DNA of 64,000 nucleotides, taken from positions 310,001 through 374,000 of the forward strand of contig NZ_CP046120.1 of NCBI RefSeq assembly GCF_009707465.1, in the 5' to 3' direction. Numbering within the stretch: the stretch's first letter is position 1; the number at the start of each line of letters is the position of its first letter. The stretch comes from Novosphingobium sp. Gsoil 351 (GTDB lineage: Bacteria > Pseudomonadota > Alphaproteobacteria > Sphingomonadales > Sphingomonadaceae). Below, piece by piece: positions 26,188 to 35,365 of the stretch. The notes below the pieces were generated by a model that saw only the letters and a list, made by a program, of their open reading frames with translations, did not search any database and was not told where the DNA came from. A program made the translations under genes and the position numbers.

Positions 26188-28185
26188 ATGCAGCATCCCT
26201 ATAGTCGGCGTCAGTTCATGCGCCGTGGCGCCGTGGTCGGAGGCGGCCTTGCCGTCGCGAGCTATTTCCCGGTCTGGGCGCAATCTGTGTCGGCGGGGAT
26301 AGCCACGCCCCTGCCGATAGTGTCGGGTTCCGACATCACGCTACGGATCGCGCGGCAGACGATGATGATCGACGGGCGACCGTCAAAGGCGATCGGAATC
26401 AACGGAACGGTACCTGCACCGCTGATTCGACTTCGCGAAGGTCAGATCGTCCGGCTAAATGTCATCAACGACCTCGCCGACGAAGATAGCTCGATCCACT
26501 GGCACGGCCTGCTCGTTCCACCCCAGCATGACGGCGTTCCCGGCATCTCGTTCCCCGGCATCCGCCCGCGTTCAAGCTACCTCTACGAATTTCCCGTCAA
26601 GCAGAGCGGCACCTACTGGTACCATAGTCATTCGGGACTCCAGGAGCAACTCGGCCATTACGGCCCAATCGTCATCGATCCTGCTGGCGAAGACCCGATT
26701 AAATACGATCGCGAACACGTGATCGTCCTGTCCGACCACAGCCAGATTTCGCCGGAGGGCATCTTCCGCCGGATGAAGGTCGATCCCGGCCACTTCAACT
26801 TTCAGCGTCAGACCCTCGCCGGCCTGCTCGCGGGCCGCGACCAGACGCTGAAGGATCGCGTGGATTGGGGCAAAATGCGGATGGACCCGACCGACGTCTC
26901 CGACGCGACAGGTCCCGCCTACACCTATCTCGTCAACGGGCATGGACCCTTCGACAACTGGACCGCGCTTTTCACTCCCGGGCAGCGCGTGCGGCTGCGG
27001 ATTATCAACGCGTCGGCCATGACCACGTTCAACGTCCGCATACCGGGTCTTCGGCTCACCATCGTGCAGGCCGACGGGCAGGACGTGGTGCCGGTCGAGG
27101 TAGACGAATTCCAGATCGGTATCGCCGAAACCTACGACGCAATCGTGACGCCCGCTGAAGACAAGGCGTTCACTCTGGTTGGCGAAGCGGTCGACCGATC
27201 GGGCATGGCGCGCGCGACACTCGCCCCGCGCCCTGGCATGGCGGCCGAGGTTCCGCCACTTAGAAAGCGCCCGCTCGCCACGATGAAGGACATGGGCATG
27301 GGTGACATGTCGATGGGCGGGATGGAAGGCATGGACATGTCGGGCGGCATGGGCGGCATGAACATGTCAGGGGGCGCTCAGCGCGGCGTCGACACGACCG
27401 CGGAACAGAACCCCTCAGCCAAGCTCGCTACCGGCGCGATGGCCGCGATGTCGGCGACGATGGGTGCGATGGATCACGGTTCGATGGCAATGGACCACGC
27501 GGGGATGGCCGGGATGGACCATAGCGCGATGGCTGGGTCCGACGCCATGGCAGGCATGGACCACGGATCGATGGGCGCCCAGCACGGCTCTATGGCCGGG
27601 ATGGACGACGGCTCCATGGACATGGGGTCGATGAAGATGCGCGACTTCTCGAATGCGCCGCAGGTCAAGAAAGGCCCCGGGGTGCAGACGATCTCGCCGA
27701 TGCCAATGGACCGCACTGGCGAGCCCGGCCAAGGTCTCGAGGATGTCGGCCACAAGGTGCTGACGTACCGCGACCTGATGGCGCTCGAGCGCAATCCCGA
27801 CGTTCGTGCGCCATCGCGCACCATCGACTTTCACCTCACCGGCAACATGGAGCGCTTCATGTGGTCGTTCGACGGCGAAAAGATGTCAGACGTTCACGAA
27901 CCGATCCCGTTCATCGAGGGCGAACGAGTTCGGGTCAATCTCATCAATGACAGCATGATGGGGCATCCGATCCACATTCACGGCCATTTCTTTGAGCTAG
28001 TGACCGGGCACGGCGACCGCGCGCCGCGCAAGCATACCGTCATCGTCCAGCCCGGCGGCAAGGTGACCTGGGATTTTACCGCCGACGCGGTGGGCGACTG
28101 GGCATTCCACTGCCACCTTCTCTACCATATGCACGCCGGGATGATGCGCACGGTGAGCGTGCGCCCCAAGGGAGAGGCGGCGTGA
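26188..28185 (+). CDS. copA: Periplasmic multicopper oxidase CopA
   Basis: The 665-residue protein has a twin-arginine signal (SRRQFMRRGAVVGGG), so it is exported folded. Copper ligands are visible: SIHWHGLLVP (about 104), YWYHSHSG (about 145), GHPIHIHGHFF (about 594) and HCHLLYHMHAGM (about 640). Between the second and third cupredoxin domains lies a Met/His-rich stretch (about 370-485; MDHGSM, MAGMDHSAM repeats) of the CopA/PcoA type that binds several copper ions. It oxidises Cu(I) in the periplasm. The ATG at 26188 is chosen; an upstream GTG at 26152 would bury the Tat signal. It overlaps copB by four bases (GTGA). This is the resistance oxidase, not the P-type ATPase also called CopA. 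Confidence 0.93.
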   Translation: MQHPYSRRQFMRRGAVVGGGLAVASYFPVWAQSVSAGIATPLPIVSGSDITLRIARQTMMIDGRPSKAIGINGTVPAPLIRLREGQIVRLNVINDLADEDSSIHWHGLLVPPQHDGVPGISFPGIRPRSSYLYEFPVKQSGTYWYHSHSGLQEQLGHYGPIVIDPAGEDPIKYDREHVIVLSDHSQISPEGIFRRMKVDPGHFNFQRQTLAGLLAGRDQTLKDRVDWGKMRMDPTDVSDATGPAYTYLVNGHGPFDNWTALFTPGQRVRLRIINASAMTTFNVRIPGLRLTIVQADGQDVVPVEVDEFQIGIAETYDAIVTPAEDKAFTLVGEAVDRSGMARATLAPRPGMAAEVPPLRKRPLATMKDMGMGDMSMGGMEGMDMSGGMGGMNMSGGAQRGVDTTAEQNPSAKLATGAMAAMSATMGAMDHGSMAMDHAGMAGMDHSAMAGSDAMAGMDHGSMGAQHGSMAGMDDGSMDMGSMKMRDFSNAPQVKKGPGVQTISPMPMDRTGEPGQGLEDVGHKVLTYRDLMALERNPDVRAPSRTIDFHLTGNMERFMWSFDGEKMSDVHEPIPFIEGERVRVNLINDSMMGHPIHIHGHFFELVTGHGDRAPRKHTVIVQPGGKVTWDFTADAVGDWAFHCHLLYHMHAGMMRTVSVRPKGEAA

Positions 28186-29378
28186 ACCGCCTTTTCGCCG
28201 CGCTCGCGGCGACGTCGGCCCTCGCCCTGACGGTTGCGGCGCCCGCGCAGGCTCAGTCCATGCAGAACATGCCCGGCATGTCGATGCCAATGCCAGCCAA
28301 GAAGCCAGCAGCAAAGCGGCCTGCTGCAAAGCGGCCGACCCCGCAGAGACGCCCCAACGCGCGGAGGGCCGCCCCCGCACGCCACCCGCCCGCCAAATCC
28401 GCCCGCGAGCCGATGGGCAATATGCCCGGCATGCCGGGTATGCCTGACGGTGCCGCTCAGTCGCCGATGACCGGAATGGATCACGGCGCCCTGCCGATGC
28501 AGGGCGCACCAGCACAGCCGGGGACGACGGAGGGCATGGATCATAGCGCCATGCCGGGGATGGAAATGCCTACTGGTCAGGCCGGCCATGATATGTCGGG
28601 AATGTCCAGCACGGCACAGACCGGCACCAACCTACCTGCCGGGAATGCACCGGCGCCGCCGCCTCCGATGGACCATTACGCCGACCGACAGTTTCCGGTC
28701 GGCGCCATGCAGCAGTCGCGCAGCTTGATGATGAGGGAGAGCGGCGGCCAATCGTTCAACCAGGTCATGTTCAATCTGGCGGAGTACCAGGCGCGCAAGG
28801 GTCGCGACGGCTATCGATGGGATGGCGAGGCCTGGTTCGGCGGAGACGTCAACCGGCTGACCCTCAAGTCCGAAGGCGAGGGCGCGTTCCGCGAAGGCGT
28901 CGAAAGCACAGAGATTCAAGCGCTATACAGCCGCGCGATCGGTCCGTACTTCAACCTGCAGGCTGGCGTCCGCCTCGACTTCGAGCCCGGGCGGCCGACG
29001 ACCTACGCGACCGTGGGCTTCGAGGGCCTGGCTCCCTATTGGTTCGAGGTAGAGGGCGCATTGTTTTTATCCGACAAGGGCGATCTGCTCGGCCGGCTTG
29101 AGGGATATTACGATCAGCGCATCACCCAGCGCCTGGTCCTGCAGCCTCGGGTCGAACTCAACCTGGCCGCTCAGGACGTGCCCGCGACCCGCACCGGCGC
29201 AGGCTTGTCGAGCGCCGAACTGGGGCTGCGCCTGCGCTACGAAATCAGCCGACAGTTCGCGCCCTATATCGGCGTCTCATACGAGGCCAAGACGGGGCAA
29301 ACCGCGCGCTACGCTCGCGCGGACGATGAGGATCCCACTCGTACGAGCTTGGTCGCCGGCGTTCGGTTCTGGTTCTGA
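28182..29378 (+). CDS. copB: Copper resistance outer-membrane protein CopB
   Basis: The 398-residue protein begins with a signal peptide (ALAATSALALTVAAPAQAQ), then a Met/His/Pro-rich segment (about 27-150; NMPGMSMPMP, GMDHGALPM, GMDHSAMPGMEM) that can bind copper. A CopB-family beta-barrel domain follows from about residue 165 (RSLMMRESGGQSFNQVMFNLAEYQ, LYSRAIGPYFNLQAGVRLDFEP) and ends in Phe (GVRFWF), as outer-membrane barrels do. It works with CopA to sequester or export copper. The GTG start overlaps the copA stop. Confidence 0.92.
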   Translation: MNRLFAALAATSALALTVAAPAQAQSMQNMPGMSMPMPAKKPAAKRPAAKRPTPQRRPNARRAAPARHPPAKSAREPMGNMPGMPGMPDGAAQSPMTGMDHGALPMQGAPAQPGTTEGMDHSAMPGMEMPTGQAGHDMSGMSSTAQTGTNLPAGNAPAPPPPMDHYADRQFPVGAMQQSRSLMMRESGGQSFNQVMFNLAEYQARKGRDGYRWDGEAWFGGDVNRLTLKSEGEGAFREGVESTEIQALYSRAIGPYFNLQAGVRLDFEPGRPTTYATVGFEGLAPYWFEVEGALFLSDKGDLLGRLEGYYDQRITQRLVLQPRVELNLAAQDVPATRTGAGLSSAELGLRLRYEISRQFAPYIGVSYEAKTGQTARYARADDEDPTRTSLVAGVRFWF

Positions 29379-29433
29379 CGGAGCGAGAAGCGGAACAACC
29401 CGGGGCCGCGCATACGATAGTTAGGAGAGGACA

Positions 29434-29904
29434 ATGGAACAGATGCAAGAGAAGTCGGGGATGATGAACCCTTACACCAGCCTCGCGATCCAGACGCTGG
29501 TCAGCGGGGTGATCATGTATCTCGTAATGTTCGTCATGATCGACGGCCTCTCGAGCTTCTACAACAATCTCAACATGGTCTACATGACGCTGATGATGGT
29601 CGCGCCGATGGTGATACTGATGATCGTCGCGATGAAGCACATGTTCCCGAACAAGACGGCGAACCTGATCATACTTGGGATTTCGATGGTGGCGTTTCTT
29701 GGGTCCTTCGCCCTTATCCGGACCCAGACGACGATTGGCGACCGCGCCTTCCTTCGCTCGATGATCCCGCACCATTCTGGAGCGATTCTGATGTGCCAAC
29801 AGGCCTCCATCCGAGACGCGGCAGTCAAAACGCTTTGCAGCAATATCATCCGTTCGCAGCGCCAGGAGATCGATCAGATGGAAGTCATCCTGAAGCGCAT
29901 GTGA
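29434..29904 (+). CDS. DUF305-type membrane protein
   Basis: The 156-residue protein has three predicted membrane helices (about 15-37, 45-68, 76-96) and a C-terminal part with FLRSMIPHHSGAILMCQQASI, the His-His-containing DUF305 signature, ending in a helix. It is Met-rich throughout. Proteins of this kind are recurrent in copper and silver islands but their reaction is unknown. It follows copB with a 55-base gap and a GGAG-type site, so it is probably in the same transcript. Confidence 0.8.
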   Translation: MEQMQEKSGMMNPYTSLAIQTLVSGVIMYLVMFVMIDGLSSFYNNLNMVYMTLMMVAPMVILMIVAMKHMFPNKTANLIILGISMVAFLGSFALIRTQTTIGDRAFLRSMIPHHSGAILMCQQASIRDAAVKTLCSNIIRSQRQEIDQMEVILKRM

Positions 29905-29998
29905 CATCGACATCCAGGCCCTGAAGGATTCTGCGAGGACCGACGGCTACCAGATGTTTTTCGATGTTCTCAAGCCGCACGCAGCTTGGCGCTCCCCC

Positions 29999-30565
29999 TC
30001 AAATCTGGCCTAGCATGGCCTTCAGTTTGGCACGGGCTCGGTAGAGCCGCGTCTCTACAGTCTTCTCACTGACCCCAAGCACGGCGGCCGCCTCGGCCTG
30101 GCTCAGTTCATCAATCGTCCGTAGCGCGAGGACTTCGCGCAGACGTGCAGGCAGTCTTGAAATCGCGGCGACCGCCCTGGCAAGCTCGGCCCGGTCCGAG
30201 GCAAGGACATCAGCAGGGACGGCATCGTCGGGGAGGTCGACCGCGGCTTCGAGCGGCACCGCGCGAACGAAGAACGATCTTACCTTTCGCCGCCGTGCCC
30301 AGTCGCGGCACTTGTTGAGCGCAATCCTCTTGAGCCATACCGGAAATGGTCGGTTTCCGTCATAGCGGCCGATCGCAGCAAAGGCCGCGATGAAGGCTTC
30401 CTGAGTCAGATCGAGCGCTTCGTGTTCATCGCCGATCGATGCTCGCACGAGGCGGAACACGGTTTCGCGATGGCGGGCCAATAGCGCGCGGCAGGCGTCC
30501 TGCCGACCGGCAAGCACCAGTGCCGCGAGCTCCGCGTCGCTGCCATCGGACAGCGACAGGCTCAC
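29999..30565 (-). CDS. ECF sigma factor, CnrH-like
   Basis: The 188-residue protein has sigma region 2 (LDLTQEAFIAAFAAIGRYDGNRPFPVWLKRIALNKCRDWARRR in pieces; DLTQEAF and NRPFPVWLKRIA are the clearest) and region 4 (LPARLREVLALRTIDELSQAEAAAVLGVSEKTVETRLYRARAKL, with the helix-turn-helix LSQAEAAAVLGVSEKTVE). It starts at a GTG overlapping the stop of the upstream sensor gene. Gene order anti-sigma, periplasmic sensor, sigma matches CnrYXH. It likely directs transcription of neighbouring copper genes once released. Its promoters were not identified. Confidence 0.85.
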   Translation of the reverse strand: MSLSLSDGSDAELAALVLAGRQDACRALLARHRETVFRLVRASIGDEHEALDLTQEAFIAAFAAIGRYDGNRPFPVWLKRIALNKCRDWARRRKVRSFFVRAVPLEAAVDLPDDAVPADVLASDRAELARAVAAISRLPARLREVLALRTIDELSQAEAAAVLGVSEKTVETRLYRARAKLKAMLGQI

Positions 30566-31017
30566 CGCGTGTCTGAAGGTGTGTTGTCGGGCGCGAGAGC
30601 CTTGGTCACAGTCCGATCGAACATTGCAGCCTGATCTGGCCGCAGCACGGCGCGCATCGCGAAAAGGTGTTCGAGCGTTTCCTTTTGCATCTGGCCCATG
30701 ACCATGTGCGTGTGGTCGATGGCGGCTGTCACTTCCGGCCCATAACCGTGTTCTGCCTGCATCGCCGCTGCGAGATGGGCATTGGCCGCGCGCATCTCGA
30801 GTTCGAGCGCCCTGCGCCGCGTGGCGAAGCGCTGCTCGATCGCCTCGATCTTTGCTCGCTGCGCCGCGTCGAGATTCAGCTCGCGGTGGAGCAGTGCATG
30901 GAGTTCGGTTTCGCTCTGCCGCTCCGGCGCGAAGATCGTCCTGCCGGCATATGTCCCCGCCAATGCCGCCAGGAAGGCAACGACCGCGATCAGAGCGAGA
31001 CGTTTGCCCCAACTCAC
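30562..31017 (-). CDS. Periplasmic metal sensor, CnrX-like
   Basis: The 151-residue protein has one N-terminal membrane anchor (LALIAVVAFLAALAGTYAG) and a periplasmic helical hairpin: ELHALLHRELNLDAAQ, then a long helix (IEAIEQRFATRRRALELEM), then DHTHMVMGQMQKETLEHLF. His residues in HALLH and HTHM plus Met in VMGQM are placed like CnrX metal ligands, and the fold also resembles the heavy-metal-resistance/CpxP group. It would bind metal outside the membrane and relay this to the anti-sigma factor. Both ends overlap its neighbours. Confidence 0.8.
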   Translation of the reverse strand: MSWGKRLALIAVVAFLAALAGTYAGRTIFAPERQSETELHALLHRELNLDAAQRAKIEAIEQRFATRRRALELEMRAANAHLAAAMQAEHGYGPEVTAAIDHTHMVMGQMQKETLEHLFAMRAVLRPDQAAMFDRTVTKALAPDNTPSDTR

Positions 31018-31292
31018 GGATGGACATCCAGCAGCGTCGAAGGCGCCAGTGGGTTGTCGGGCGCGAATGGCGAGAGCGGCTGCGCGACAGCCGGTTCGCC
31101 GCCGACCAGTCCGCCTCCGGCTATCCCGAGAGCCAATGCGAATGCGGCGGCGAAACCCATGAGCCGGGGCGCGGCAGATGCCTCCCGGCGCCTGACCGCA
31201 AGGCCGGCGAGCACGGCATCATCGATCATCGCCAGATCAGCGGGAACTGGCAAAGCGCCGAGTTGGCGCAGCGTTCGATCAAAGTCGGACAC
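31014..31292 (-). CDS. Anti-sigma factor, CnrY-like
   Basis: The 92-residue protein starts at a GTG (31292) preceded by AGGAG at good spacing. It has a short cytoplasmic N terminus (SDFDRTLRQLGALPVPADLAMIDDAVLAGLAVRRRE), one transmembrane helix (LMGFAAAFALALGIAGGGLVGG in pieces) and a small periplasmic tail (PLSPFAPDNPLAPSTLLDVHP). This is the architecture of CnrY/NccY, which hold the sigma factor through the N-terminal helix. A much longer in-frame extension across the divergent copC gene is not credible. It is first gene of the cassette. Confidence 0.75.
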   Translation of the reverse strand: MSDFDRTLRQLGALPVPADLAMIDDAVLAGLAVRRREASAAPRLMGFAAAFALALGIAGGGLVGGEPAVAQPLSPFAPDNPLAPSTLLDVHP

Positions 31293-31388
31293 AATCGGTC
31301 TCCTAAGGTCCTTGCAAGCATATACGCGGGCCGTCGCCCGATCCCTCGGGAAAATCGAATCGAGCGATGTGTGAGGGGTGCGCTTCAC

Positions 31389-31417
31389 GGCTGCGTATTT
31401 GCCCATGACACGCAGCC
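31389..31417. promoter_or_regulatory. Dyad in the divergent cnrY-like / copC promoter
   Basis: Inverted arms GGCTGCGT (31389-31396) and ACGCAGCC (31410-31417) are perfectly complementary and end four bases before the copC ribosome-binding site (AAGGAG). They sit in the 138-base region between the anti-sigma start and copC. It could be an operator or a leader hairpin that masks the ribosome site. No direct evidence of function. Confidence 0.45.
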
Positions 31418-31430
31418 AAGGAGTTTGCTG

Positions 31431-31814
31431 ATGCGCCTGCACCGTCTCGTTCTCGCCATCGCCGCCATGGGACTCGCTTTCCCGCAGCTTGCCGCCGCTC
31501 ACACAAGGCTCGTTTCCTCGAGCCCTGCCGCAAACGCCACGGTTCCGGCTCCAACAAAAATCGAGCTGCGCTTTAGTGAGGCCGTGATCGCCGCAACGAC
31601 GCGGGCCGAGATCGCGATGACTGGCATGCCCGGAATGGGCAGCCACGCACCGATGCCGATCACCGGCTTCACTGCCGAAATGGGCAAGGATCGCAAGTCG
31701 ATGACGTTGCTGCTGAGGCGGCCGCTCACTGCCGGCACCTACAGAGTCACTTGGAACACTGCTGGAGCCGACACTCACCACATGGGCGGCAATTTCAGCT
31801 TCACGGTGCGGTAA
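31431..31814 (+). CDS. copC: Periplasmic copper-binding protein CopC
   Basis: The 127-residue protein has a signal peptide (RLVLAIAAMGLAFPQLAAA), after which the mature chain starts with His (HTRLVSSSPAANATV), the N-terminal Cu(II) ligand of CopC. Further CopC features are KIELRFSEAVIAAT, a Met-rich loop (MTGMPGMGSHAPM, for Cu(I)) and DTHHMGGNFSFTV with the second His ligand. It shuttles copper in the periplasm and is followed six bases later by copD. The ATG at 31431 follows AAGGAG. Confidence 0.92.
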   Translation: MRLHRLVLAIAAMGLAFPQLAAAHTRLVSSSPAANATVPAPTKIELRFSEAVIAATTRAEIAMTGMPGMGSHAPMPITGFTAEMGKDRKSMTLLLRRPLTAGTYRVTWNTAGADTHHMGGNFSFTVR

Positions 31815-31820
31815 GAGCAC

Positions 31821-32753
31821 ATGGACAACCTGCCCGTCATCGCCATCCGGTTCGTCCTTTATGCCGACCTGATGGTGTTGGCGGGCATGTCCGCATTTTC
31901 CTTCTATGCGCTCACTAGCCAAGAACGCGATGCGGACGAATTGCCGCTGACGAAACTGGCTATCGCTCTTTCATCAATCGGGTTTCTGCTGTCCGGTCTC
32001 GGCATGATCGCGCTCGCCGCCTCTATGACCGGCGCCAGCATCTGGGCTGTGGACCGCGATGTCCTGCGGGAGGTGATCGCCGAAACCGCGATCGGCAGCG
32101 CCTGGATCGTGCGAATGGTCGCGCTTACGATTGCTGTCCTATCGGCGTTTGCACTGAAGCCGCGTCGATCGATTGCGCGCATTGGCCTTCTCGCGTCGAC
32201 GGCGCTCGCGATCACAACGCTGGTCTGGACCGGCCATGCCGGGGCCACGGAAGGCTCGATGGGCACGATCCACCGGCTGAGTGACATGGTCCACATGCTG
32301 GCAGCGGCGGTATGGCTCGGAGGAATTGCCGCTTTCTCCTTGCTCCTCTTCCGTCCCTTGAGCCATCAGACAGCCGCCCGGCTGGCGATGACGCACCGCG
32401 CGCTTGAGCAGTTTGCCCGGGTTGGCACGCTCGCGTTGGCTCTGATTGTCATCACCGGCGTCATCAATTGCTTCGCCGTGGTCGGCTTTCCCCATTTTAC
32501 CCGATTGCCCCTGACGCCGTACGGACAGCTGCTGCTTGCGAAGCTCGGCCTGTTCGGCGCGATGCTGCTTCTGGCTGCCTCGAACCGCTGGCGGCTGACC
32601 CCGGCGCTCGGCGCGGTCGTCGCCGACACCGATCCGGCGCGAGCCCTGCGCGACCTTCGAATTAGCCTGACGTTGGAAGCCGGCGCGGCGGCCGGGATCC
32701 TGGCATTGGTCGCCTGGCTGGGCACGCTGGAGCCTTTGGGCGGCACGGCCTGA
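31821..32753 (+). CDS. copD: Copper resistance membrane protein CopD
   Basis: The 310-residue polytopic protein has about eight hydrophobic segments spaced through the chain. It shows the CopD signature MVHMLAAAVWLGGIAAFSLLLF (His in a membrane helix followed by WLGG) and a second conserved stretch around ALIVITGVINCF. CopD is thought to move copper across the inner membrane in partnership with CopC. It starts six bases after copC, so the two are cotranscribed. It ends 11 bases before the MerR-type promoter of the ATPase operon. Confidence 0.9.
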   Translation: MDNLPVIAIRFVLYADLMVLAGMSAFSFYALTSQERDADELPLTKLAIALSSIGFLLSGLGMIALAASMTGASIWAVDRDVLREVIAETAIGSAWIVRMVALTIAVLSAFALKPRRSIARIGLLASTALAITTLVWTGHAGATEGSMGTIHRLSDMVHMLAAAVWLGGIAAFSLLLFRPLSHQTAARLAMTHRALEQFARVGTLALALIVITGVINCFAVVGFPHFTRLPLTPYGQLLLAKLGLFGAMLLLAASNRWRLTPALGAVVADTDPARALRDLRISLTLEAGAAAGILALVAWLGTLEPLGGTA

Positions 32754-32764
32754 AAAATAGGCAC

Positions 32765-32795
32765 TTGACCCTGACATGATGTCAAGGTCGACAAG
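32765..32795 (+). promoter_or_regulatory. CueR/MerR-type promoter and operator
   Basis: TTGACC at 32765-32770 serves as a -35. A 19-base spacer (32771-32789) contains a near-perfect dyad centred on TGACAT-G-ATGTCA with outer GACC/GGTC arms. A weak -10 follows. The long 19-base spacer is the hallmark of MerR-family promoters, where the regulator untwists DNA. The cognate regulator is probably the CueR-like gene at 35362 in the same operon. Confidence 0.75.
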
Positions 32796-32819
32796 CCTCG
32801 CGACAAAGGAGCTCGAAGC

Positions 32820-35165
32820 ATGACCGAGTCGCATCACGATCACGCGAATTGCGCCCATCCCGTTGCCGAAGTCCCCCAAACGGCGATCGATCCGGTGTGC
32901 GGAATGGACGTCGATCCGGCCACCACGCCGCATGTCGCCACCCATGAAGGCGTCTATCACTATTTCTGCAGCGCAGGCTGCCTTGCCAAATTCAAAGCCG
33001 ATCCCGTGGTCTACACGGCCTCCAAGCCGCGCCAGGCGGAGACGGTGCCCGAAGGCACGATCTGGACCTGCCCGATGCATCCGGAGGTTCAGCGCCCTGG
33101 ACCGGGGAGCTGCCCAATCTGCGGCATGGCGCTCGAACCGATGACCCCGACGCTCAGCGACGGGCCGTCTCCCGAATATGCAGACATGAAGCGGCGTTTC
33201 GTGGTCGGCCTTAGCCTCGCCTTGCCGGTCGTCGTGCTCGAAATGGGAGGCCATCTGACCAATCTGGGGCACATTTTCCCGGGCCGGCTCGGCAATATCG
33301 CCCAGATGGTCTTGGCCACCCCGGTCGTGCTGTGGGCCGGCTGGCCGTTCTTCGAGCGGGGTTGGGCCTCGATCCAAAGCCGCCATCTCAACATGTTCAC
33401 GCTGATCGCGATGGGCACCGGAGTCGCCTGGCTCTACAGTATGGTGGCGACGCTCGCCCCCGGCGTATTTCCGGCTGCTTTTCGCGCCATGAACGGGTCG
33501 GTCGCGGTCTATTTCGAGGCCGCTGCGGTCATCACCGTCCTGGTGCTGCTCGGCCAGTTGCTCGAACTACGCGCCCGAGAAACCACGAGCGGCGCAATCC
33601 GTGCACTGCTCGATCTTTCGCCCAAGTTGGCACGCCGGGTTCGCGCCGACGGGAGAGACGAGGAAATTGCGCTCGACCAGGTGCTGGTCGGCGACAGGTT
33701 GCGCGTCCGGCCCGGCGAGAAGGTGCCGGTGGACGGCGTCGTGCTCGAAGGGCGCAGCACGGTCGACGAATCGATGGTGACGGGCGAATCCATGCCGGTG
33801 ACCAAGGAAACTCAATCGAAGCTCATCGGCGGGACGATCAACCAAACCGGCGGCCTCGTCATGCGAGCGGAGCGGATCGGGCGCGACACGATGCTGGCGC
33901 GGATCGTCCAGATGGTCGCCGATGCGCAGCGCAGCCGCGCACCGATTCAGCGTCTGGCGGACACCGTGTCGGGCTGGTTCGTCCCGGCCGTCATCGCGGT
34001 CTCCGCAATTGCCTTTGTCATCTGGTCGCTGGTCGGACCGTCTCCGGCGATGGGCTACGGGCTCATCGCTTCGGTCGCGGTGTTGATCATTGCCTGTCCC
34101 TGCGCCCTCGGCCTAGCCACGCCGATGTCGATCATGGTCGGTGTGGGACGCGGCGCGCAGGGCGGAATCCTAATCAAGAACGCTGAAGCACTGGAACGAA
34201 TGGAAAAGGTCGACACGCTTGTCGTCGACAAGACCGGAACGCTCACCGAGGGTAAGCCTGCCGTGGTGGCGATCGAAACCGCGGACGGGTTCGATGACGA
34301 CGAAGTGCTGCGGCTCGCAGCCAGCCTGGAGCGCAGCAGCGAGCATCCGCTCGCGCAGGCCGTGGTCAAGGCGGCGGAAGCCAAGGGCCTCGCCATCGGC
34401 GAACCGAGCGATGTGGACCAGCCGGTCGGTAAGGGCATCACCGGTATCGTCGATGGCCACCAGCTCGCCGCGGGGAATGCGCGCTTTCTCGAAGAACAGG
34501 GCATCCCAACCGGACCGCTGGCCGAACGTGCCGATCATCTGCGCAGCGAAGGCGCGACTGCGATCTTTCTCGGCGTCGATGGCAAGGTGGCTGGCACGAT
34601 CGGTATTGCTGATCCCGTCAAGGAAACCACAGCCGCCGCGCTTAAGTCGCTGGCGGAGGCAGGCATCCATGTGATCATGCTGACCGGGGACAACCGTGTC
34701 ACTGCAGATGCGATCGCACGTCGCCTTGGCATTGCCGATGTCGAGGCGGATGTCCTTCCTGACCAGAAAGGTGCGATCGTAAAGCGCTTGCGGGACGAAG
34801 GACGGATCGTGGCGATGGCTGGCGACGGGGTGAACGACGCACCCGCCCTCGCCGCAGCCGATGTTGGGATTGCCATGGGGTCGGGCACCGATGTCGCGAT
34901 TGAAAGCGCAGGCGTCACACTACTCAAGGGCGACCTCACTGGAATTGCCCGGGCTCGCCGCCTCAGCCATGCCACCATGGCCAATATCCGGCAGAACCTG
35001 TTCTTCGCCTTCGCCTACAATGTCGCGGGCATCCCGGTAGCGGCGGGCGCTCTCTATCCGCTGTTCGGCCTTATGCTTTCGCCGATCATCGCCGCGGCCG
35101 CGATGGCGCTGTCGTCGGTCAGCGTCATCGGTAATTCGCTGCGCCTGAGGAGGATCGCGCTGTGA
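32820..35165 (+). CDS. Copper-translocating P1B-type ATPase
   Basis: The 781-residue pump starts with a His-rich tail, a YHS domain ([18 protein letters not shown] [13 protein letters not shown], about 22-62) and a heavy-metal-binding module ([24 protein letters not shown], in pieces, about 81-105) in place of the usual HMA domain. Motor motifs follow: TGESMPVTK (about 320), the metal-site [10 protein letters not shown] (about 425), the phosphorylated DKTGTLTEG (about 469), the HP dipeptide (EHPLAQ) and GDGVNDAP (about 668). CPC predicts Cu(I)/Ag(I) export from the cytoplasm. It is first gene of an operon under a MerR-type promoter and overlaps the next gene (GTGA). Confidence 0.93.
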   Translation: MTESHHDHANCAHPVAEVPQTAIDPVCGMDVDPATTPHVATHEGVYHYFCSAGCLAKFKADPVVYTASKPRQAETVPEGTIWTCPMHPEVQRPGPGSCPICGMALEPMTPTLSDGPSPEYADMKRRFVVGLSLALPVVVLEMGGHLTNLGHIFPGRLGNIAQMVLATPVVLWAGWPFFERGWASIQSRHLNMFTLIAMGTGVAWLYSMVATLAPGVFPAAFRAMNGSVAVYFEAAAVITVLVLLGQLLELRARETTSGAIRALLDLSPKLARRVRADGRDEEIALDQVLVGDRLRVRPGEKVPVDGVVLEGRSTVDESMVTGESMPVTKETQSKLIGGTINQTGGLVMRAERIGRDTMLARIVQMVADAQRSRAPIQRLADTVSGWFVPAVIAVSAIAFVIWSLVGPSPAMGYGLIASVAVLIIACPCALGLATPMSIMVGVGRGAQGGILIKNAEALERMEKVDTLVVDKTGTLTEGKPAVVAIETADGFDDDEVLRLAASLERSSEHPLAQAVVKAAEAKGLAIGEPSDVDQPVGKGITGIVDGHQLAAGNARFLEEQGIPTGPLAERADHLRSEGATAIFLGVDGKVAGTIGIADPVKETTAAALKSLAEAGIHVIMLTGDNRVTADAIARRLGIADVEADVLPDQKGAIVKRLRDEGRIVAMAGDGVNDAPALAAADVGIAMGSGTDVAIESAGVTLLKGDLTGIARARRLSHATMANIRQNLFFAFAYNVAGIPVAAGALYPLFGLMLSPIIAAAAMALSSVSVIGNSLRLRRIAL

Positions 35166-35365
35166 ACCTATCGAGCAAACGCGCCTGGCTCCTGGCGGTC
35201 ATATCGGCGGCCCTGATCGCCGCCTATCTGTTCTATCCCGAACACCGCGCTCACATGTTCGGGTTGCTTCCTTACGCGTTGCTGTTCGCCTGCCCACTTT
35301 TGCATTTCTTTCACGTTGGTCATCATCATGGTGGGCATCGGCCTTCGGGAGAAGAACGTCCGTGA
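35162..35365 (+). CDS. DUF2933 small membrane protein
   Basis: The 67-residue protein has two hydrophobic segments (about 8-23 and 33-50) and a His-rich tail ([12 protein letters not shown]) that may bind metal. It matches the DUF2933 group, which often lies beside copper ATPases. The GTG start overlaps the ATPase stop and its own stop overlaps cueR, so all are translationally coupled. Confidence 0.8.
   Translation: MNLSSKRAWLLAVISAALIAAYLFYPEHRAHMFGLLPYALLFACPLLHFFHVGHHHGGHRPSGEERP

Noticed and set aside
29905..29998. Possible coding remnant after the DUF305 gene
   Set aside because: Reads as protein-like (ALKDSARTDGYQM) for about 30 codons but has no start, and no family is recognised; too short to support.
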